This document shows positions 8,600 through 18,376 of a DNA stretch of 64,000 bases, piece by piece; within the stretch, counting starts at the first letter, position 1; each line of letters starts with the position of its first letter. Made by a program: the position numbers and the translations under genes. Origin of the DNA: Nitratireductor sp. GISD-1A_MAKvit (lineage in GTDB: Bacteria > Pseudomonadota > Alphaproteobacteria > Rhizobiales > Rhizobiaceae); contig NZ_CP161920.1 of NCBI RefSeq assembly GCF_040819555.1, positions 2,417,001 to 2,481,000 of the forward strand. The letters are read 5' to 3'. Below the pieces are notes generated by a model, which had not been told where the DNA came from, searched no databases, and saw nothing but the letters and a program-made list of their open reading frames with translations.

Positions 8600-10005
8600 T
8601 TGCGGTCTCCTGCCTCATCGGCCAACGGCAGGACAAGACTGATCGAAAACATGCCATCGCCTCCTTCAAGTGCAATGCGGCCGTGATGAAATTCGGCCAC
8701 TTCGCGAACTATCGCCAGGCCCAGCCCCGCACTTTCGGGCTTGTTGGGATTGATCGCGAACCGACGACCGATCTCTGCCGGGTCACTCGCCACAACGCCC
8801 TCCCCATGGTCGGAAACGACGATCTGCGCCCGACCGGCGGCACCTGAAACGGCCACGCCCACCGGTGGCTTGCCATGTGCAAGGGCATTGTTGAGCAGGT
8901 TTTTCACCGCCTCGCGCAGGCTGAATGCATCGCCGCGCACCATGACCGGTTCTTCCGGAAGATCCAGCCGGATGCGCGATTTTCGTCCCCCTGCCAACTG
9001 GCCGAATTCGCGTTCCGCATCAACGGCAATGCGGCGCAGGTCCAGTGGCTCAAGTGGGGCCGTATCGGCACGGTGGGTGACGAGGGCGTGGCTCAAAAGC
9101 TGGTCCGTCAGACGGTTGAGTCCGATGGCGCGGCTGCGTATGCGCCGGTGCAGCGTCTTGAGGCGCTGCGGATCGTCTTCATCGAGCGCGAGTTCGCTAT
9201 GCGCCCTTAGCGCCGTGATCGAGGTCCGGATCTGGTGTGCAGAATCCGCCACATAGTCCTGCATGGCGCGTACACGCCGGTCGAGCCGGCCCATGAACCG
9301 GTTGATGGCCGCCACAAGTGCCGACACCTCATCGGGCGCATGCATGGAAAATGGAGAAAGATCGAGCGGATCGCGCTCCAGAATTGCGGTCTGAATGCGC
9401 TCCAGCGGGCGCATGGCGTAGCGCATCGCAATCAGGGCCAGAATAAGGATTGCAAGGCCCGCGCCCGCGATCACGGCAACGGCCTGTGTCGCCATGCTGC
9501 GCGCCAGTTGCTCGCGGCTGTCGGTCGTGTGCGCCACGATGATGTGTATGTCGCCGCTGACTGCTCGCTCGGCCAGTCTGCGCAGCATGGCAAGTGCCCG
9601 CACCCGTTCGCCCCGGAACTCAACCTCATAGGTATGGCCAGCCTCCGGGATCGTGTCTGCCTTCGGCAACGGGAAGTCCTCATATCCGGTGAGTGTCGTC
9701 CCATCGGGCTGTGCGACGCGGTAGAACACGCGCTCATCCTTCGCAAGCGACAGAAGCTCAAATGCCGATACGGGAATGTCGACGCGAACCTCGCCTTCAA
9801 TGACGAAAATGCGCTCCGCGATCTGAAGTGCCGCCCCCTGAAGCAGGCGGTCGAACGCTTCGTTGGCCGCCTGCCGGCCATAACCATAGGCTGCGTAGAT
9901 GGTGGCGGCCACAGCCAGGGTGAGCACCAGGGTAAGCGATATCGTCAGGCGATAGGCGATCGAGAGACTGCGGCCGCGCAGGGCCTGGCGGGCGGGAGCT
10001 GCCAT
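8596..10005 (-). CDS. tctE: Sensor histidine kinase, TctE type
   Basis: Inner-membrane kinase of 469 residues for the tricarboxylate transporter system. A first helix (ISLTLVLTLAVAATIY), a periplasmic 2CSK-type domain and a second helix (AVAVIAGAGLAILILALI) are followed by HAMP. The H-box is VADSAHQIRTSITAL, with NLLNNALAHG, DHGEGV and GLGLAIVREVA as ATP-binding boxes. The stop overlaps the start of the solute-binding protein gene and the ATG abuts tctD. In related systems TctDE induces tctCBA in response to citrate or other tricarboxylates; the exact ligand here is unknown. Confidence 0.88.
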   Translation of the reverse strand: MAAPARQALRGRSLSIAYRLTISLTLVLTLAVAATIYAAYGYGRQAANEAFDRLLQGAALQIAERIFVIEGEVRVDIPVSAFELLSLAKDERVFYRVAQPDGTTLTGYEDFPLPKADTIPEAGHTYEVEFRGERVRALAMLRRLAERAVSGDIHIIVAHTTDSREQLARSMATQAVAVIAGAGLAILILALIAMRYAMRPLERIQTAILERDPLDLSPFSMHAPDEVSALVAAINRFMGRLDRRVRAMQDYVADSAHQIRTSITALRAHSELALDEDDPQRLKTLHRRIRSRAIGLNRLTDQLLSHALVTHRADTAPLEPLDLRRIAVDAEREFGQLAGGRKSRIRLDLPEEPVMVRGDAFSLREAVKNLLNNALAHGKPPVGVAVSGAAGRAQIVVSDHGEGVVASDPAEIGRRFAINPNKPESAGLGLAIVREVAEFHHGRIALEGGDGMFSISLVLPLADEAGDRK

Positions 10006-10682
10006 CAGGCCTCCGGCTCCGTCGTGACGGCCTGGTATCCAAGGCCGCGCAGTGTCCGGATCTCAAGGCCAGAACCCTCGATCTTGCGTCTCAGGCGTCC
10101 GACGTAAAGTTCAACCGCATTGGGATTGCGCTGTTCGTCATGACCGAACAGCCGTGTCAGAAGATCCTCTTTTTCCAGCACCCGGTCGCGATTGGTCAGA
10201 AAGATTTCCAGAAGCGTCTGTTCGCGCCGCGTCAGTTCACAGGGCTCTCCATCGATCAGCACGCGCCGGGCGGCCATGTCGAAGGTGAGCCTGCCGACCG
10301 ACAATGTGCGGTCGGCATCGCCACTGCGCCTGCGAATGATGGCGCGCATGCGTGCCTCCAGTTCGCCCAGATCGAACGGCTTGATCATGTAGTCGTCAGC
10401 CCCCAGGTCCAGCGCGTCGATCTTGTCGTTAACCGCAAGTCGGGCGGTCAGGACCAGAACCGGCACGCGGTTTCCGGCCGCGCGAAGCTGCTTCAAAAAC
10501 GCTATGCCCGAACCATCCGGCAGGTTGATGTCCAGGACGATCAGGTCGTGTTGCGCCATGGCAACGAAATGCTCTGCATCCTCCAGTGTTTCGGCGCGAT
10601 CGCTCACATGACCGGCCTTTTCCAGCCGCCGTTCAATGGCTTCCGCGACATCGCGCGTATCTTCGACAATGAGGAAATGCAT
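10005..10682 (-). CDS. tctD: OmpR-family response regulator, TctD type
   Basis: Response regulator of 225 residues. The receiver has VEDTRD, the phospho-Asp in LIVLDINLPDGSG, LTAR and the MIKPFD Lys. The C-terminal winged helix carries LTRREQTLLEIFL and NAVELYVGRLRRKI...RTLRGLGY. ATG at 10682 directly precedes HFLIVEDT; an in-frame TTG four codons upstream is possible. It is divergent from tctC across a 168-base gap and is the expected activator of tctCBA. Confidence 0.9.
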   Translation of the reverse strand: MHFLIVEDTRDVAEAIERRLEKAGHVSDRAETLEDAEHFVAMAQHDLIVLDINLPDGSGIAFLKQLRAAGNRVPVLVLTARLAVNDKIDALDLGADDYMIKPFDLGELEARMRAIIRRRSGDADRTLSVGRLTFDMAARRVLIDGEPCELTRREQTLLEIFLTNRDRVLEKEDLLTRLFGHDEQRNPNAVELYVGRLRRKIEGSGLEIRTLRGLGYQAVTTEPEA

Positions 10683-10850
10683 TTTTCCGGACAATGACAG
10701 CTTGTTGACAGGGTCACCCTATAGGCTCTCCCGCGTCATGAGAACAATCTCCTGACATACCGTTTCGTCCGCAGGGAGGACGGCGGTGGTGAAAAGTATG
10801 AGAAAGGTCCTGCCATTTCATGGCCGAACCGCTCAGGAGGAGGAATATCG

Positions 10851-11825
10851 ATGAAAAACTTGCTCGGCCTCGCGGCCGCTTTCACGCTCGCATCCAGCCT
10901 TTCGGCCTTTGCGTTCGAGCCCAACAATACCGAATGCATTGCGCCCGCAAATCCCGGTGGAGGCTGGGACTTCACCTGCCGTCAGGTGGGCAAGACGATG
11001 CAGGACCTTGAGCTGGTGCCCGGTACGATGCAGGTCACCAACATCGCCGGTGGCGGTGGTGGCGTCGCCTTTGCCGAAGTGGTGGGAAAGCGCAATTCGG
11101 AAAACAACCTTATCGTGGCAGCGTCTTCGGCAACCGCCACGCGCCTTGCACAGGGTGCCTTCCCCGGCAACACCATGGACCAGGTGCGCTGGGTCGGCGC
11201 TGTGGGAGCAGATTACGGGGTCATCGCGGTTGCCAAGGATTCCCCCATCAACACGCTTCCTGAACTGATGGAGAAGATCAAGACCGACCCGGGCTCCGTG
11301 TCGGTGGCCGGCGGATCGGCCGTGGGCGGCTGGGATCACCTCAAGGTGCTGATCGCCGCTTCCGAGGCAGGCATCGAGGATGTGCGCCAGGTTAAATATG
11401 TGGCGTTTGATGGTGGTGGCGAAGCCGTAACGCAGCTTCTTGCCGGCTCCGTACAGGCCTTTACAGGTGATGCTTCGGAGGCCAAGGGGTTTGTCGATTC
11501 CGGTGACATCAAGGTCATCGCGGTGATGGCTCCCGAGCGTCTTGAAGGTGATTTTGCCTCGTTCCCGACGGCCAAGGAACAGGGGATAGACGTGATCGGC
11601 GCCAACTGGCGTGGTTTCTATGCTCCCGGCGACATGTCGGATGAAGCCTACGCCTACTGGGTCGATGCCGTCAGCAAGGTCTACGCTTCCGACGAATGGA
11701 AGGAAGTGATGGCCCAGAACGGCCTTGCGCCGCTCGATCTTCAGGGTGACGAATTTCAGGCCTTCGTGAAGGAGTCCATCGATTCCATCACCGATCTGTC
11801 GAAAAAGATCGGAATTCTGAAGTAA
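10851..11825 (+). CDS. tctC: Tripartite tricarboxylate transporter substrate-binding protein TctC
   Basis: Periplasmic receptor of 324 residues with signal peptide (cleavage after SAFAF) and the family signature ECIAPANPGGGWDFTCRQVG near the mature N-terminus. AGGGGGVAFAEVV and the GGSAVGGWDHL substrate loop follow. A strong AGGAGGAGG ribosome-binding site fits its need for excess over the membrane subunits. It is the first gene of tctCBA and divergent from tctD. Binds a tricarboxylate or related acid; the particular substrate cannot be told from sequence. Confidence 0.92.
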   Translation: MKNLLGLAAAFTLASSLSAFAFEPNNTECIAPANPGGGWDFTCRQVGKTMQDLELVPGTMQVTNIAGGGGGVAFAEVVGKRNSENNLIVAASSATATRLAQGAFPGNTMDQVRWVGAVGADYGVIAVAKDSPINTLPELMEKIKTDPGSVSVAGGSAVGGWDHLKVLIAASEAGIEDVRQVKYVAFDGGGEAVTQLLAGSVQAFTGDASEAKGFVDSGDIKVIAVMAPERLEGDFASFPTAKEQGIDVIGANWRGFYAPGDMSDEAYAYWVDAVSKVYASDEWKEVMAQNGLAPLDLQGDEFQAFVKESIDSITDLSKKIGILK

Positions 11826-11842
11826 TCCGCATGTGATCATTT

Positions 11843-11874
11843 CCGGGCCTGCCGGCATCATCCTGCAGGCCCGG
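11843..11874 (+). terminator. Intercistronic hairpin between tctC and tctB
   Basis: A perfect 10-base stem (CCGGGCCTGC / GCAGGCCCGG) around a 12-base loop, without a following T tract. It probably works as an mRNA-stabilising or attenuating hairpin that raises TctC above TctA and TctB rather than as a full terminator. Confidence 0.65.
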
Positions 11875-11909
11875 ATTGCATCAGGAACAATCAGGGGAGC
11901 GCGTCCGAC

Positions 11910-12341
11910 ATGAGCGACCGTATCTTCGGGGCTTTCGGCTTCCTTCTTGCCGCCTTCTACATCTGGCAGGCAACACAGATCGAGCTGAGCTTCATTTCCG
12001 ACCCGTTCGGGCCAAAAGCCTTTCCATTCATGATCGGCACCGTGCTGGCGATCTCCAGCGCGGTGATCGTCCTCAAACCGGACACCGAGCCCGAATGGCC
12101 GACTTTCGCACGCCTGTTCGAGATCGGCATGGCGACCGCCGTCATGGTGGCCTATGCGCTGTTTCTCAAGGAATACGGCTTTGTCGCCTGCACGGCGATA
12201 GCAGCGAGCTATCTCTCCTGGCGCCTTGGTTCCGGCCCGGTTTCGGCCCTCATCGCCGGCCTTCTCATCGCCGTCGGAATCTACGTCATTTTCCATCTTG
12301 TCCTGGGACTGTCGCTGGCGCGCGGCCCCTGGGGCTTCTGA
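11910..12341 (+). CDS. tctB: Tripartite tricarboxylate transporter small membrane subunit TctB
   Basis: Membrane protein of 143 residues with four hydrophobic segments: the first at FGFLLAAFYIWQ, then a conserved DPFGPKAFPF loop, then AMATAVMVAYALFL and the last two closing the protein. Order and length are typical of TctB. It lies between tctC and tctA, 15 bases before tctA. It has no enzyme activity and is needed for assembly of the transporter. Confidence 0.88.
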   Translation: MSDRIFGAFGFLLAAFYIWQATQIELSFISDPFGPKAFPFMIGTVLAISSAVIVLKPDTEPEWPTFARLFEIGMATAVMVAYALFLKEYGFVACTAIAASYLSWRLGSGPVSALIAGLLIAVGIYVIFHLVLGLSLARGPWGF

Positions 12342-12356
12342 GGCGGGAGGCCCTTC

Positions 12357-13893
12357 ATGGACACATTAGCATCACTCGCAGACGGTTTTGCCGTCGCGCT
12401 TACCTGGCAAAACCTCATGCTTGCGCTGATTGGCTGCTTTCTCGGCACCATCATCGGCGCCCTGCCGGGCCTCGGCCCTTCAAACGGCGTTGCTATCCTC
12501 ATTCCGCTCGCCTTCACGCTCGGCCTTCCGGCCACGCCGGCGCTCATTTTGCTCACCAGCGTCTATTACGGCGCCATGTATGGCGGGCGCATCTCGTCGA
12601 TCCTGCTCAACATTCCAGGCGACGAACCGGCGCTGATGACGACGCTCGACGGCCATCCCATGGCCAAGGCCGGCAGGGCCGGTGAAGCGCTGGCGATTTC
12701 CGGCCTTGCCTCCTTTGTCGGCGCGTTCTTTGCCACATGGGGGCTGGTCTTTCTGGCACCACAGCTCGTCAAGGTCGCGCTCCTCTTCGGCCCGGCGGAA
12801 TATTTCGCGCTCTTCGTGCTCGCTTTCGCCACGCTTGGCGGCATTGCAAGCCGCAATCAGGCCAAGGCCGCAGTCGCTGCCGTCATCGGTCTCGGCATCG
12901 CCACCATCGGTGTCGACGGTCAGACCGGCGTTCCGCGCTTTTCCTTCGGCGAGGTGCATTTATACGACGGGATCGACTTCCTCGTCGCCATTGTCGGCCT
13001 TTTCGCGCTCTCGGAAGTCTTCATCTTTCTTGAGCACCGCGCCGGCAGCGGCGCCGATGACAAGGTGGTGAAGGTGGGCCGCATCGTGCCGCCATGGAAA
13101 ACCGTGCGCGAGACCATTCCCGCCATGGGGCGCTCGACCATCTTCGGCTTCATCGCCGGCGTCCTGCCGGGGGCCGGTGCCTCGCTCGGCTCCTTCATTT
13201 CCTACACGTTCGAAAAGCGCATCTCCGACCGCAAGGGAACGTTTGGAAAAGGCGACCCGCGCGGCGTCGCCGCCCCCGAGGCTGGCAACAATTCGGCCGC
13301 TGGTGGTGCTCTGGTGCCCATGCTGGCGCTCGGCGTCCCCGGCTCCGGCACCACCGCCGTCCTGCTTGCCATGCTGCTTGCGCTCAACATCACGCCCGGC
13401 CCCCCTGCTCTTCCAGCAGAATCCGGATGTGGTCTGGGGGCTGATAGCTGCCCTCTTCATCGGCAACATCATGCTTCTGGCAATGAACCTGCCGCTGGTC
13501 TCGCTCTTCGTGCGGGTGCTTCTTATCCCGACACGCTATCTGATGCCCGCCGTGGCGATGATCTCCTTCGTCGGCATTTACGGCATATCCGGCTCGACCT
13601 TCGATCTGGTGGTGATGGTCATCTTCGGTGTCATGGGCTGGGTGCTCCGCAAGCTCGACGTGCCGCTGGTGCCGATCATTCTCGGTGTGTTGCTTGGCGA
13701 TCAGATGGAAAAGAACCTGCGCCGCGCCATGACCATCCATGACGGCGACTGGACGATGCTCTTCAACTCCTGGCTGGCGATCGGTCTGTGGACCTTTGCC
13801 ATTGTCGGCTTTGTCCTGCCGCTGATCGTGGGGCGCTACTTCCGCCCGAAGATTGCCGACGAGGCCATCGCCGAGGGCTCCGACCCAGACTGA
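12357..13893 (+). CDS. tctA: Tripartite tricarboxylate transporter large permease TctA (frameshifted)
   Basis: Main permease, about 511 residues once corrected. The N-terminal half has the family motif GALPGLGPSNGVAILIPL and SILLNIPGDEPA. The middle has GVLPGAGASLGSFISY and APEAGNNSAAGGALVPMLALGVPGSGTTAVLL. The frame breaks in a six-C run (13400-13405), after LNITPGP. With one C removed it continues LLFQQNPDVVWGLIAALFIGN and runs to TGA at 13893. Both halves are intact and homologous, so I read one functional gene with a base-count error. Secondary active uptake, driven by the ion gradient. Confidence 0.85.
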
Positions 13894-13906
13894 GCTGAAG
13901 TGTCTT

Positions 13907-14794
13907 TCAGCTTCCCGAGGCGGCGTGGCTCCTGAGCCGCGCCGTTCTCAATGTAAGGAACCCTGTGGCAAGCACGATGATCAAGGCACCGATCACCGTG
14001 TTGAGACTGGGGATCTCACCAAAGAAGACATAGCCGACAAGCCCCGACAGGATGAGGCTCGAATAACCGAGCGGTCCCAGAAACCCGGCATCGCCCAGCC
14101 AGTGGGCGCGCAGGAAACAGAATTGCGCGGCCTGCGAAAACAACCCCACCGCCAGAAGAAACGGCCAATGCCCAGCCGCAACCGGCTGCCAGCCAGAGAG
14201 CGCCGGAAAAGCGGTGATGAGCGCCAGCCCACCGGTGTAAAACAGCATCATGACGACCGGCGGCGTGCCCTTGAGCTGCCGCGTGACAATGATTGCACCC
14301 GTACCGGCCAGAACAGCGGCGAGTGCGGCCAGAAGCGCCGGTGTCCAGGGCACGTTGGCCGGACTTGCGGCTATGAACGCCCCCACCAGTCCCAGCGCAG
14401 CCGCCAGCCAGCGCGAGCCGGAAACCGCTTCACGCAGGATCACCGCCGAAAGCGCCACCAGAACCACGGGCCGGGTGAAATTCATCGTCATGTAGAGCGC
14501 CAGCGGCAGATGCGCGACCGCGTAGAAGCCGCCTGTCAGCGCCACAGCCGACAGGAAAACCCGTAACAGATGCAGCGGCACATGGTCGATCCGAGTAAGG
14601 ACGGATCGCTGGTGCGCCAGCCATGGCAGGATCACGCAGAAACCGACCAATGCGCGGAGAAAAACGAGCTGCCAGGGTGGATAGCCGGCCCCCAGCGCCT
14701 TGACGATGGATATGGCCCAGATGTTGAGGCCCATATCCGCCAGAAGCCAGGCCCCGGCGCGCAGATTGTCCTTCGGAGTTGCTCCAGCACTCAC
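13907..14794 (-). CDS. EamA/DMT-superfamily transporter
   Basis: Inner-membrane protein of 295 residues with ten predicted helices in two EamA repeats (LVFLRALVGFCVILPW in the first, PLGYSSLILSGLVGYVFFGEIP in the second). It begins at GTG 14794, overlapping the stop of the deacetylase gene by 4 bases (GTGA), so the two are co-translated. DMT proteins export or import small metabolites such as amino acids, purines or sugars. In this operon it may export a by-product or take up a precursor of the deacetylase pathway. Substrate unknown. Confidence 0.82.
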   Translation of the reverse strand: MSAGATPKDNLRAGAWLLADMGLNIWAISIVKALGAGYPPWQLVFLRALVGFCVILPWLAHQRSVLTRIDHVPLHLLRVFLSAVALTGGFYAVAHLPLALYMTMNFTRPVVLVALSAVILREAVSGSRWLAAALGLVGAFIAASPANVPWTPALLAALAAVLAGTGAIIVTRQLKGTPPVVMMLFYTGGLALITAFPALSGWQPVAAGHWPFLLAVGLFSQAAQFCFLRAHWLGDAGFLGPLGYSSLILSGLVGYVFFGEIPSLNTVIGALIIVLATGFLTLRTARLRSHAASGS

Positions 14795-17145
14795 GGCCTT
14801 GCCACGAGGTTCGCCATCAGGCGGAACGCACCCGGCACAAGCTTCTCCATCTGATGGTGCAGGATGAGTGCCACATGGGTGTGCCGCCCCTTGCCGATGC
14901 GGGCAGAAAGGAGCGAGCCCTCATGCGGTACCTCATCGGGATCGGCCATCGAAAGAAGCGGTTCATAGACCTCGTCCCAGCTCCTGGCGAAGTAAAGGCC
15001 CCGCTCCTTGTGCCAGCCCTTCCAGTCCTCGGCGACAATGCGGTTGGGCGTGTTCAGCAACGCATGATCAGGCAGGAGATGGGTCACCTCGGCATTCTCA
15101 TCGGTCACCCGCCAGCGCAGCGATGGCTTGCCGATTTCGAGCCGGCGCACCGGCACGGTCTCCGGATCCCAGTCATCCCACGGGCGGTGATAGAGCGTGA
15201 CAAGATTGCCACCCGCCTCCACCCAGCGATGCAGCACCGGCATGGCATTTTTGAGCGCCGGTCGTGCACGCATGGCGAATATACCCACCACAATCGTGTC
15301 GAGATTCTTCAACCCTTCTTGCGTGATCTCGCTGTCCGCCAACTCGGTCACATCGAGGCCGAGAGCCCTGAGCCAGTGACCCACGCGGTCGTTGCCACCA
15401 CCGACATAGCCCACCCGCACATCCGGCAGTGCCACATCCAGAACCCGCACGGAAAGCTGCGCCGGAAACGCGCGCGCGCGTTCGCCGGTATGTGGATAAC
15501 TGATCCGCTTGACAGTTTCGGCGGGCGTCCCGTCGATCTGAAGGGAAACATCGTAGAGGCCCGACGCAATGTCTTTCGGCGCTTCCACGAGAAAACCGCC
15601 CGCAACGGACTTTGCGGACCAACCGGAAGGCAATTCCAGCCCCACTTTCCCCGAATGCGGATAAAGCTCGCAAACGCGCAGATCGATCTGGCGGGTGGCT
15701 GCCGCTGTGTTGATCAGAGCACGGTCGGGAGAGAGTGCTGCCGAGCGTGCAGGAAGCACGACCGGCGCCCGTTCCAGCGGCAAAAGCGTCTCCGACGAGA
15801 CTTCATCGACGGTCACGCCGACACGGATGGCCGGAAGGCGCGCAACACCGGGACGGTATGTGGCCGGATAACAGTCCGTGCTTTCGGCGTCGACCGGCAC
15901 GTGAACGGCACCATCCGCAAAGCGCCAGCCTTCCGGCAGAACCGGCGACACCTCCGCAACGGGACCGGAGCTTTCAATGGTCAGCGCGACATGATCGCCG
16001 GGCCGCAGGACATCGCGTTCGAGCCAGGCGCGCACCTCCACGCCACTGGCAATCCGCATGATGTGAGAAAGCTGCATTTCCTTTGCCGCGAGGCGGTGGT
16101 GAACCTCGTCTCGTGCCCTGTCGGGGCAGGCATCGCGGGCAGCACGCACCGCCTTGAGGGCCAAGGCCGCCTGCTGCGCCACCGCTTCGATATCCGGAAA
16201 CGCGGCCAGTGCTGCATCGCAGGCCGTCTGCGCCGCTTTCAGGTCGTCGGCAATTTCAGGCGCACCGGCAAAAGAAGCCAGATCGGCCAGTGTGGCCGGA
16301 AGCCCGTCCGTGATCCGGTCATCGGGACCATTCACCTCGGATCGTACCAGATGCAGTGGCCAGTCGCGCTCCTGCCCGTGAGGCACCCAGCGGCCCATGC
16401 CCTGCGTCAGATGGAAGGCGCGCGACTGCTCGCCGATCTGCGCCCAGCTCCACCCGGTTACCGGGTCTTCGCCCGCACCCTTGACCGTCAGCGTGGCTTT
16501 GGGTGGCGGCAGATCGTCATCGTAATTGTCGCCTGCGCCCGACCATGCCGGCAGGTAGAGCTTCTTCACCCGCCAGACCGGAAGATCCACGCCCGGAAAT
16601 TCCGGGTCGGCGGCAGCGCAAACCACGTCATGGGCAAGCTCGGTCATCGCCCGGTGATGCCCATGCTGCCCCGGCACGTCCAGGAATGTGGGGCAGATGA
16701 TGTCCGGTCGCTCGGTGCGGATGATCTCGACAAAGCGCTTGAGCGTGCGCTCGCGACCCCATTTTTCAAGCGTTTCGGTGCCGCGTTTTGAAAAGCCGAA
16801 ATCGAAGATCGTGTCGTCGGGTGTTTCCGATAGCCAGTAGAGATTGAGGTTCAGCACATCGGCCGCGCGCTCCATTTCCGCCGTGCGCACCACCCCCAGG
16901 TCATGCGTTAGCTCGGAGCCGATGGCATTCTGTCCGCCCTCGCCGCGATTTGCGCAGGCAAAGGAGAGCGAAATGCCATCGCGCAGGGCCAGTGCCGCCA
17001 GCATTTGCGATGTCTCGTCGTCGGGGTGTGCGCCCGTGTTCATGAAGGAGACGCAGGATTTCAGCGGTGCCAGGGCCTGCCACAGTTTGACAATGCGCGG
17101 ATTGCGCAGCTGTGCGGCTATACGCTCCTGATCGGAAACGGGCAT
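14791..17145 (-). CDS. Large PIG-L family deacetylase with C-terminal GATase-like region
   Basis: Protein of 784 residues. The N-terminal 270 residues are a PIG-L (LmbE) zinc N-deacetylase: GAHPDDET at residues about 39-46 gives the metal-binding His and Asp, and GQHGHHRAM supplies the third ligand. A long middle region with beta-sandwich character (WLERDVLRPGDHVALTIESSGPVAEV) follows. The last 250 residues contain VRVGYVGGGNDRV, a WVEAGGNLVTLY stretch and an IGKGRHTHVALILHHQ end, resembling a glutamine-amidotransferase-like fold without an obvious catalytic Cys. ATG at 17145 has GGGAGG upstream. PIG-L enzymes remove acetyl or other acyl groups from amino sugars. The operon with a ROK repressor and a sugar transporter fits an amino-sugar conjugate. 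The exact substrate is unknown. No signal peptide, so cytosolic. Confidence 0.8.
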   Translation of the reverse strand: MPVSDQERIAAQLRNPRIVKLWQALAPLKSCVSFMNTGAHPDDETSQMLAALALRDGISLSFACANRGEGGQNAIGSELTHDLGVVRTAEMERAADVLNLNLYWLSETPDDTIFDFGFSKRGTETLEKWGRERTLKRFVEIIRTERPDIICPTFLDVPGQHGHHRAMTELAHDVVCAAADPEFPGVDLPVWRVKKLYLPAWSGAGDNYDDDLPPPKATLTVKGAGEDPVTGWSWAQIGEQSRAFHLTQGMGRWVPHGQERDWPLHLVRSEVNGPDDRITDGLPATLADLASFAGAPEIADDLKAAQTACDAALAAFPDIEAVAQQAALALKAVRAARDACPDRARDEVHHRLAAKEMQLSHIMRIASGVEVRAWLERDVLRPGDHVALTIESSGPVAEVSPVLPEGWRFADGAVHVPVDAESTDCYPATYRPGVARLPAIRVGVTVDEVSSETLLPLERAPVVLPARSAALSPDRALINTAAATRQIDLRVCELYPHSGKVGLELPSGWSAKSVAGGFLVEAPKDIASGLYDVSLQIDGTPAETVKRISYPHTGERARAFPAQLSVRVLDVALPDVRVGYVGGGNDRVGHWLRALGLDVTELADSEITQEGLKNLDTIVVGIFAMRARPALKNAMPVLHRWVEAGGNLVTLYHRPWDDWDPETVPVRRLEIGKPSLRWRVTDENAEVTHLLPDHALLNTPNRIVAEDWKGWHKERGLYFARSWDEVYEPLLSMADPDEVPHEGSLLSARIGKGRHTHVALILHHQMEKLVPGAFRLMANLVARP

Positions 17146-17164
17146 TTCTGAACCTCCCAGAGAA

Positions 17165-18364
17165 TCAAGTTTTCGCGGCAATGCGCGGTGTGATGGTGTC
17201 GTGGATGACGAGTGCTGCCCCGCCTAGAGCGGCGGTGAGACGCCCGCAGGCGCCGCGCTGGACACGTGGTGTGGCGCGCCGGTCGCTGGCAGCCACCGAC
17301 CCGGCCGGCAGGTAGAGCGCGGAAATCAGATGATCGAGCACCGCATCGGGCATGGCACCGCCCAAAATCACGGTTTCGGGATCGAACAGGTTTTCGATCA
17401 GTCCGATCGCCTGTGAAAGCGGTCCGGCAGCCTCGTTGATCCACGCCATCAAATGCGGGTCGTTCGCCTCATAAAGCCGCTCGATATCAGAAACGCTCGC
17501 AATGGCGATGCCGGCCTTTGCCAGCTGCTCCCGCGCCGCGATCCGGCTGGCATAGGTTTCAAGGCATCCCCGGTTCCCACAGGCACATTGACGACCGTCG
17601 GGCGTGACGATCACATGGCCGATCTCGCCTGCATTGCCGAACGCACCGCGCCGCACCTCGCCATCCTCGACCACGCCGAGCCCCAGGCCCGCTCCGAAAT
17701 AGAGAAAGCAGAAGGTGCGAAGTCCGCCAGCGATGCCGCGCACGCGCTCGGCCACCGCTGCCGCCGTGGCGTCATTCTCCACCACCACGGCCATGTCGAG
17801 CGCTTCCTCGAAAAGCGCTGCCGCATCCACATCGCTCCAGCCATGCAGCGCGGACTGTCCCGCACCCGATATGCCCACATTGCCGAATGGCCCCGGCATC
17901 ACGACACCGGCGCCAAGCAGCCGCTGGCCAGAGCCGCAGCTTGCCTTGAGTGCCTCGCTCAGGATCGACTGGGCGATCGACAGGACGGTTTTCGGATCGT
18001 TGTGCGGCAGCGCGACGCGTGTGGTGTAGAGCGTTTCACCGGCAAGATTGACCAGCGCGCCGAACATGGCGTCGGGCCGCACCTCGATGCCCAGTGCGGC
18101 CGCGCCATCACCGTTGAGACGGTATTGAAGGACCGGCAGCCCCCTGCCCGACGAATGTCGGCCGGCTTCCGCCAGAAATCCATCCTCCTCCAGCTCCGCG
18201 ATGATGTTGCTGACCGCCTGCGTGGAAAGCCCGGAGAACCGAGCAAGCTCCGCGCGGCCGATCGGCTGGTGCTCACGCACAAGCCCCAGCACCACCTGCC
18301 GGTTATGCAGACGCGTGCGCTCGGCATTGGAACCGACGATGCGACGGGGATTGTTGATCTTCAT
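17165..18364 (-). CDS. ROK-family (NagC/XylR) transcriptional repressor
   Basis: Regulator of 399 residues: an N-terminal winged HTH (GRAELARFSGLSTQAVSNIIAELEEDGFL), then a ROK sugar-binding domain with VVENDATAAAVAER, the GAGLGLGVVEDGEVRRGAFGNAGEIGH segment and the zinc site CACGNRGCLETY. It precedes the PIG-L deacetylase on the minus strand by 19 bases and is divergent from the ABC transporter operon across a 147-base gap that contains AT-rich inverted repeats. It probably represses both arms until a sugar or sugar phosphate from the pathway binds. Confidence 0.9.
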   Translation of the reverse strand: MKINNPRRIVGSNAERTRLHNRQVVLGLVREHQPIGRAELARFSGLSTQAVSNIIAELEEDGFLAEAGRHSSGRGLPVLQYRLNGDGAAALGIEVRPDAMFGALVNLAGETLYTTRVALPHNDPKTVLSIAQSILSEALKASCGSGQRLLGAGVVMPGPFGNVGISGAGQSALHGWSDVDAAALFEEALDMAVVVENDATAAAVAERVRGIAGGLRTFCFLYFGAGLGLGVVEDGEVRRGAFGNAGEIGHVIVTPDGRQCACGNRGCLETYASRIAAREQLAKAGIAIASVSDIERLYEANDPHLMAWINEAAGPLSQAIGLIENLFDPETVILGGAMPDAVLDHLISALYLPAGSVAASDRRATPRVQRGACGRLTAALGGAALVIHDTITPRIAAKT

Positions 18365-18376
18365 ATCTGCTTATTA

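Noticed and set aside
10833..12296. 487-codon minus-strand frame over tctC and tctB
   Set aside because: tctC and tctB are identified by signature motifs and order. The reverse frame spans an intergenic hairpin and has no domain.
14779..16791. 670-codon plus-strand frame opposite the PIG-L deacetylase
   Set aside because: It lies antisense to a gene with clear catalytic motifs, has low-complexity His/Arg-rich composition and no plausible ribosome-binding site.
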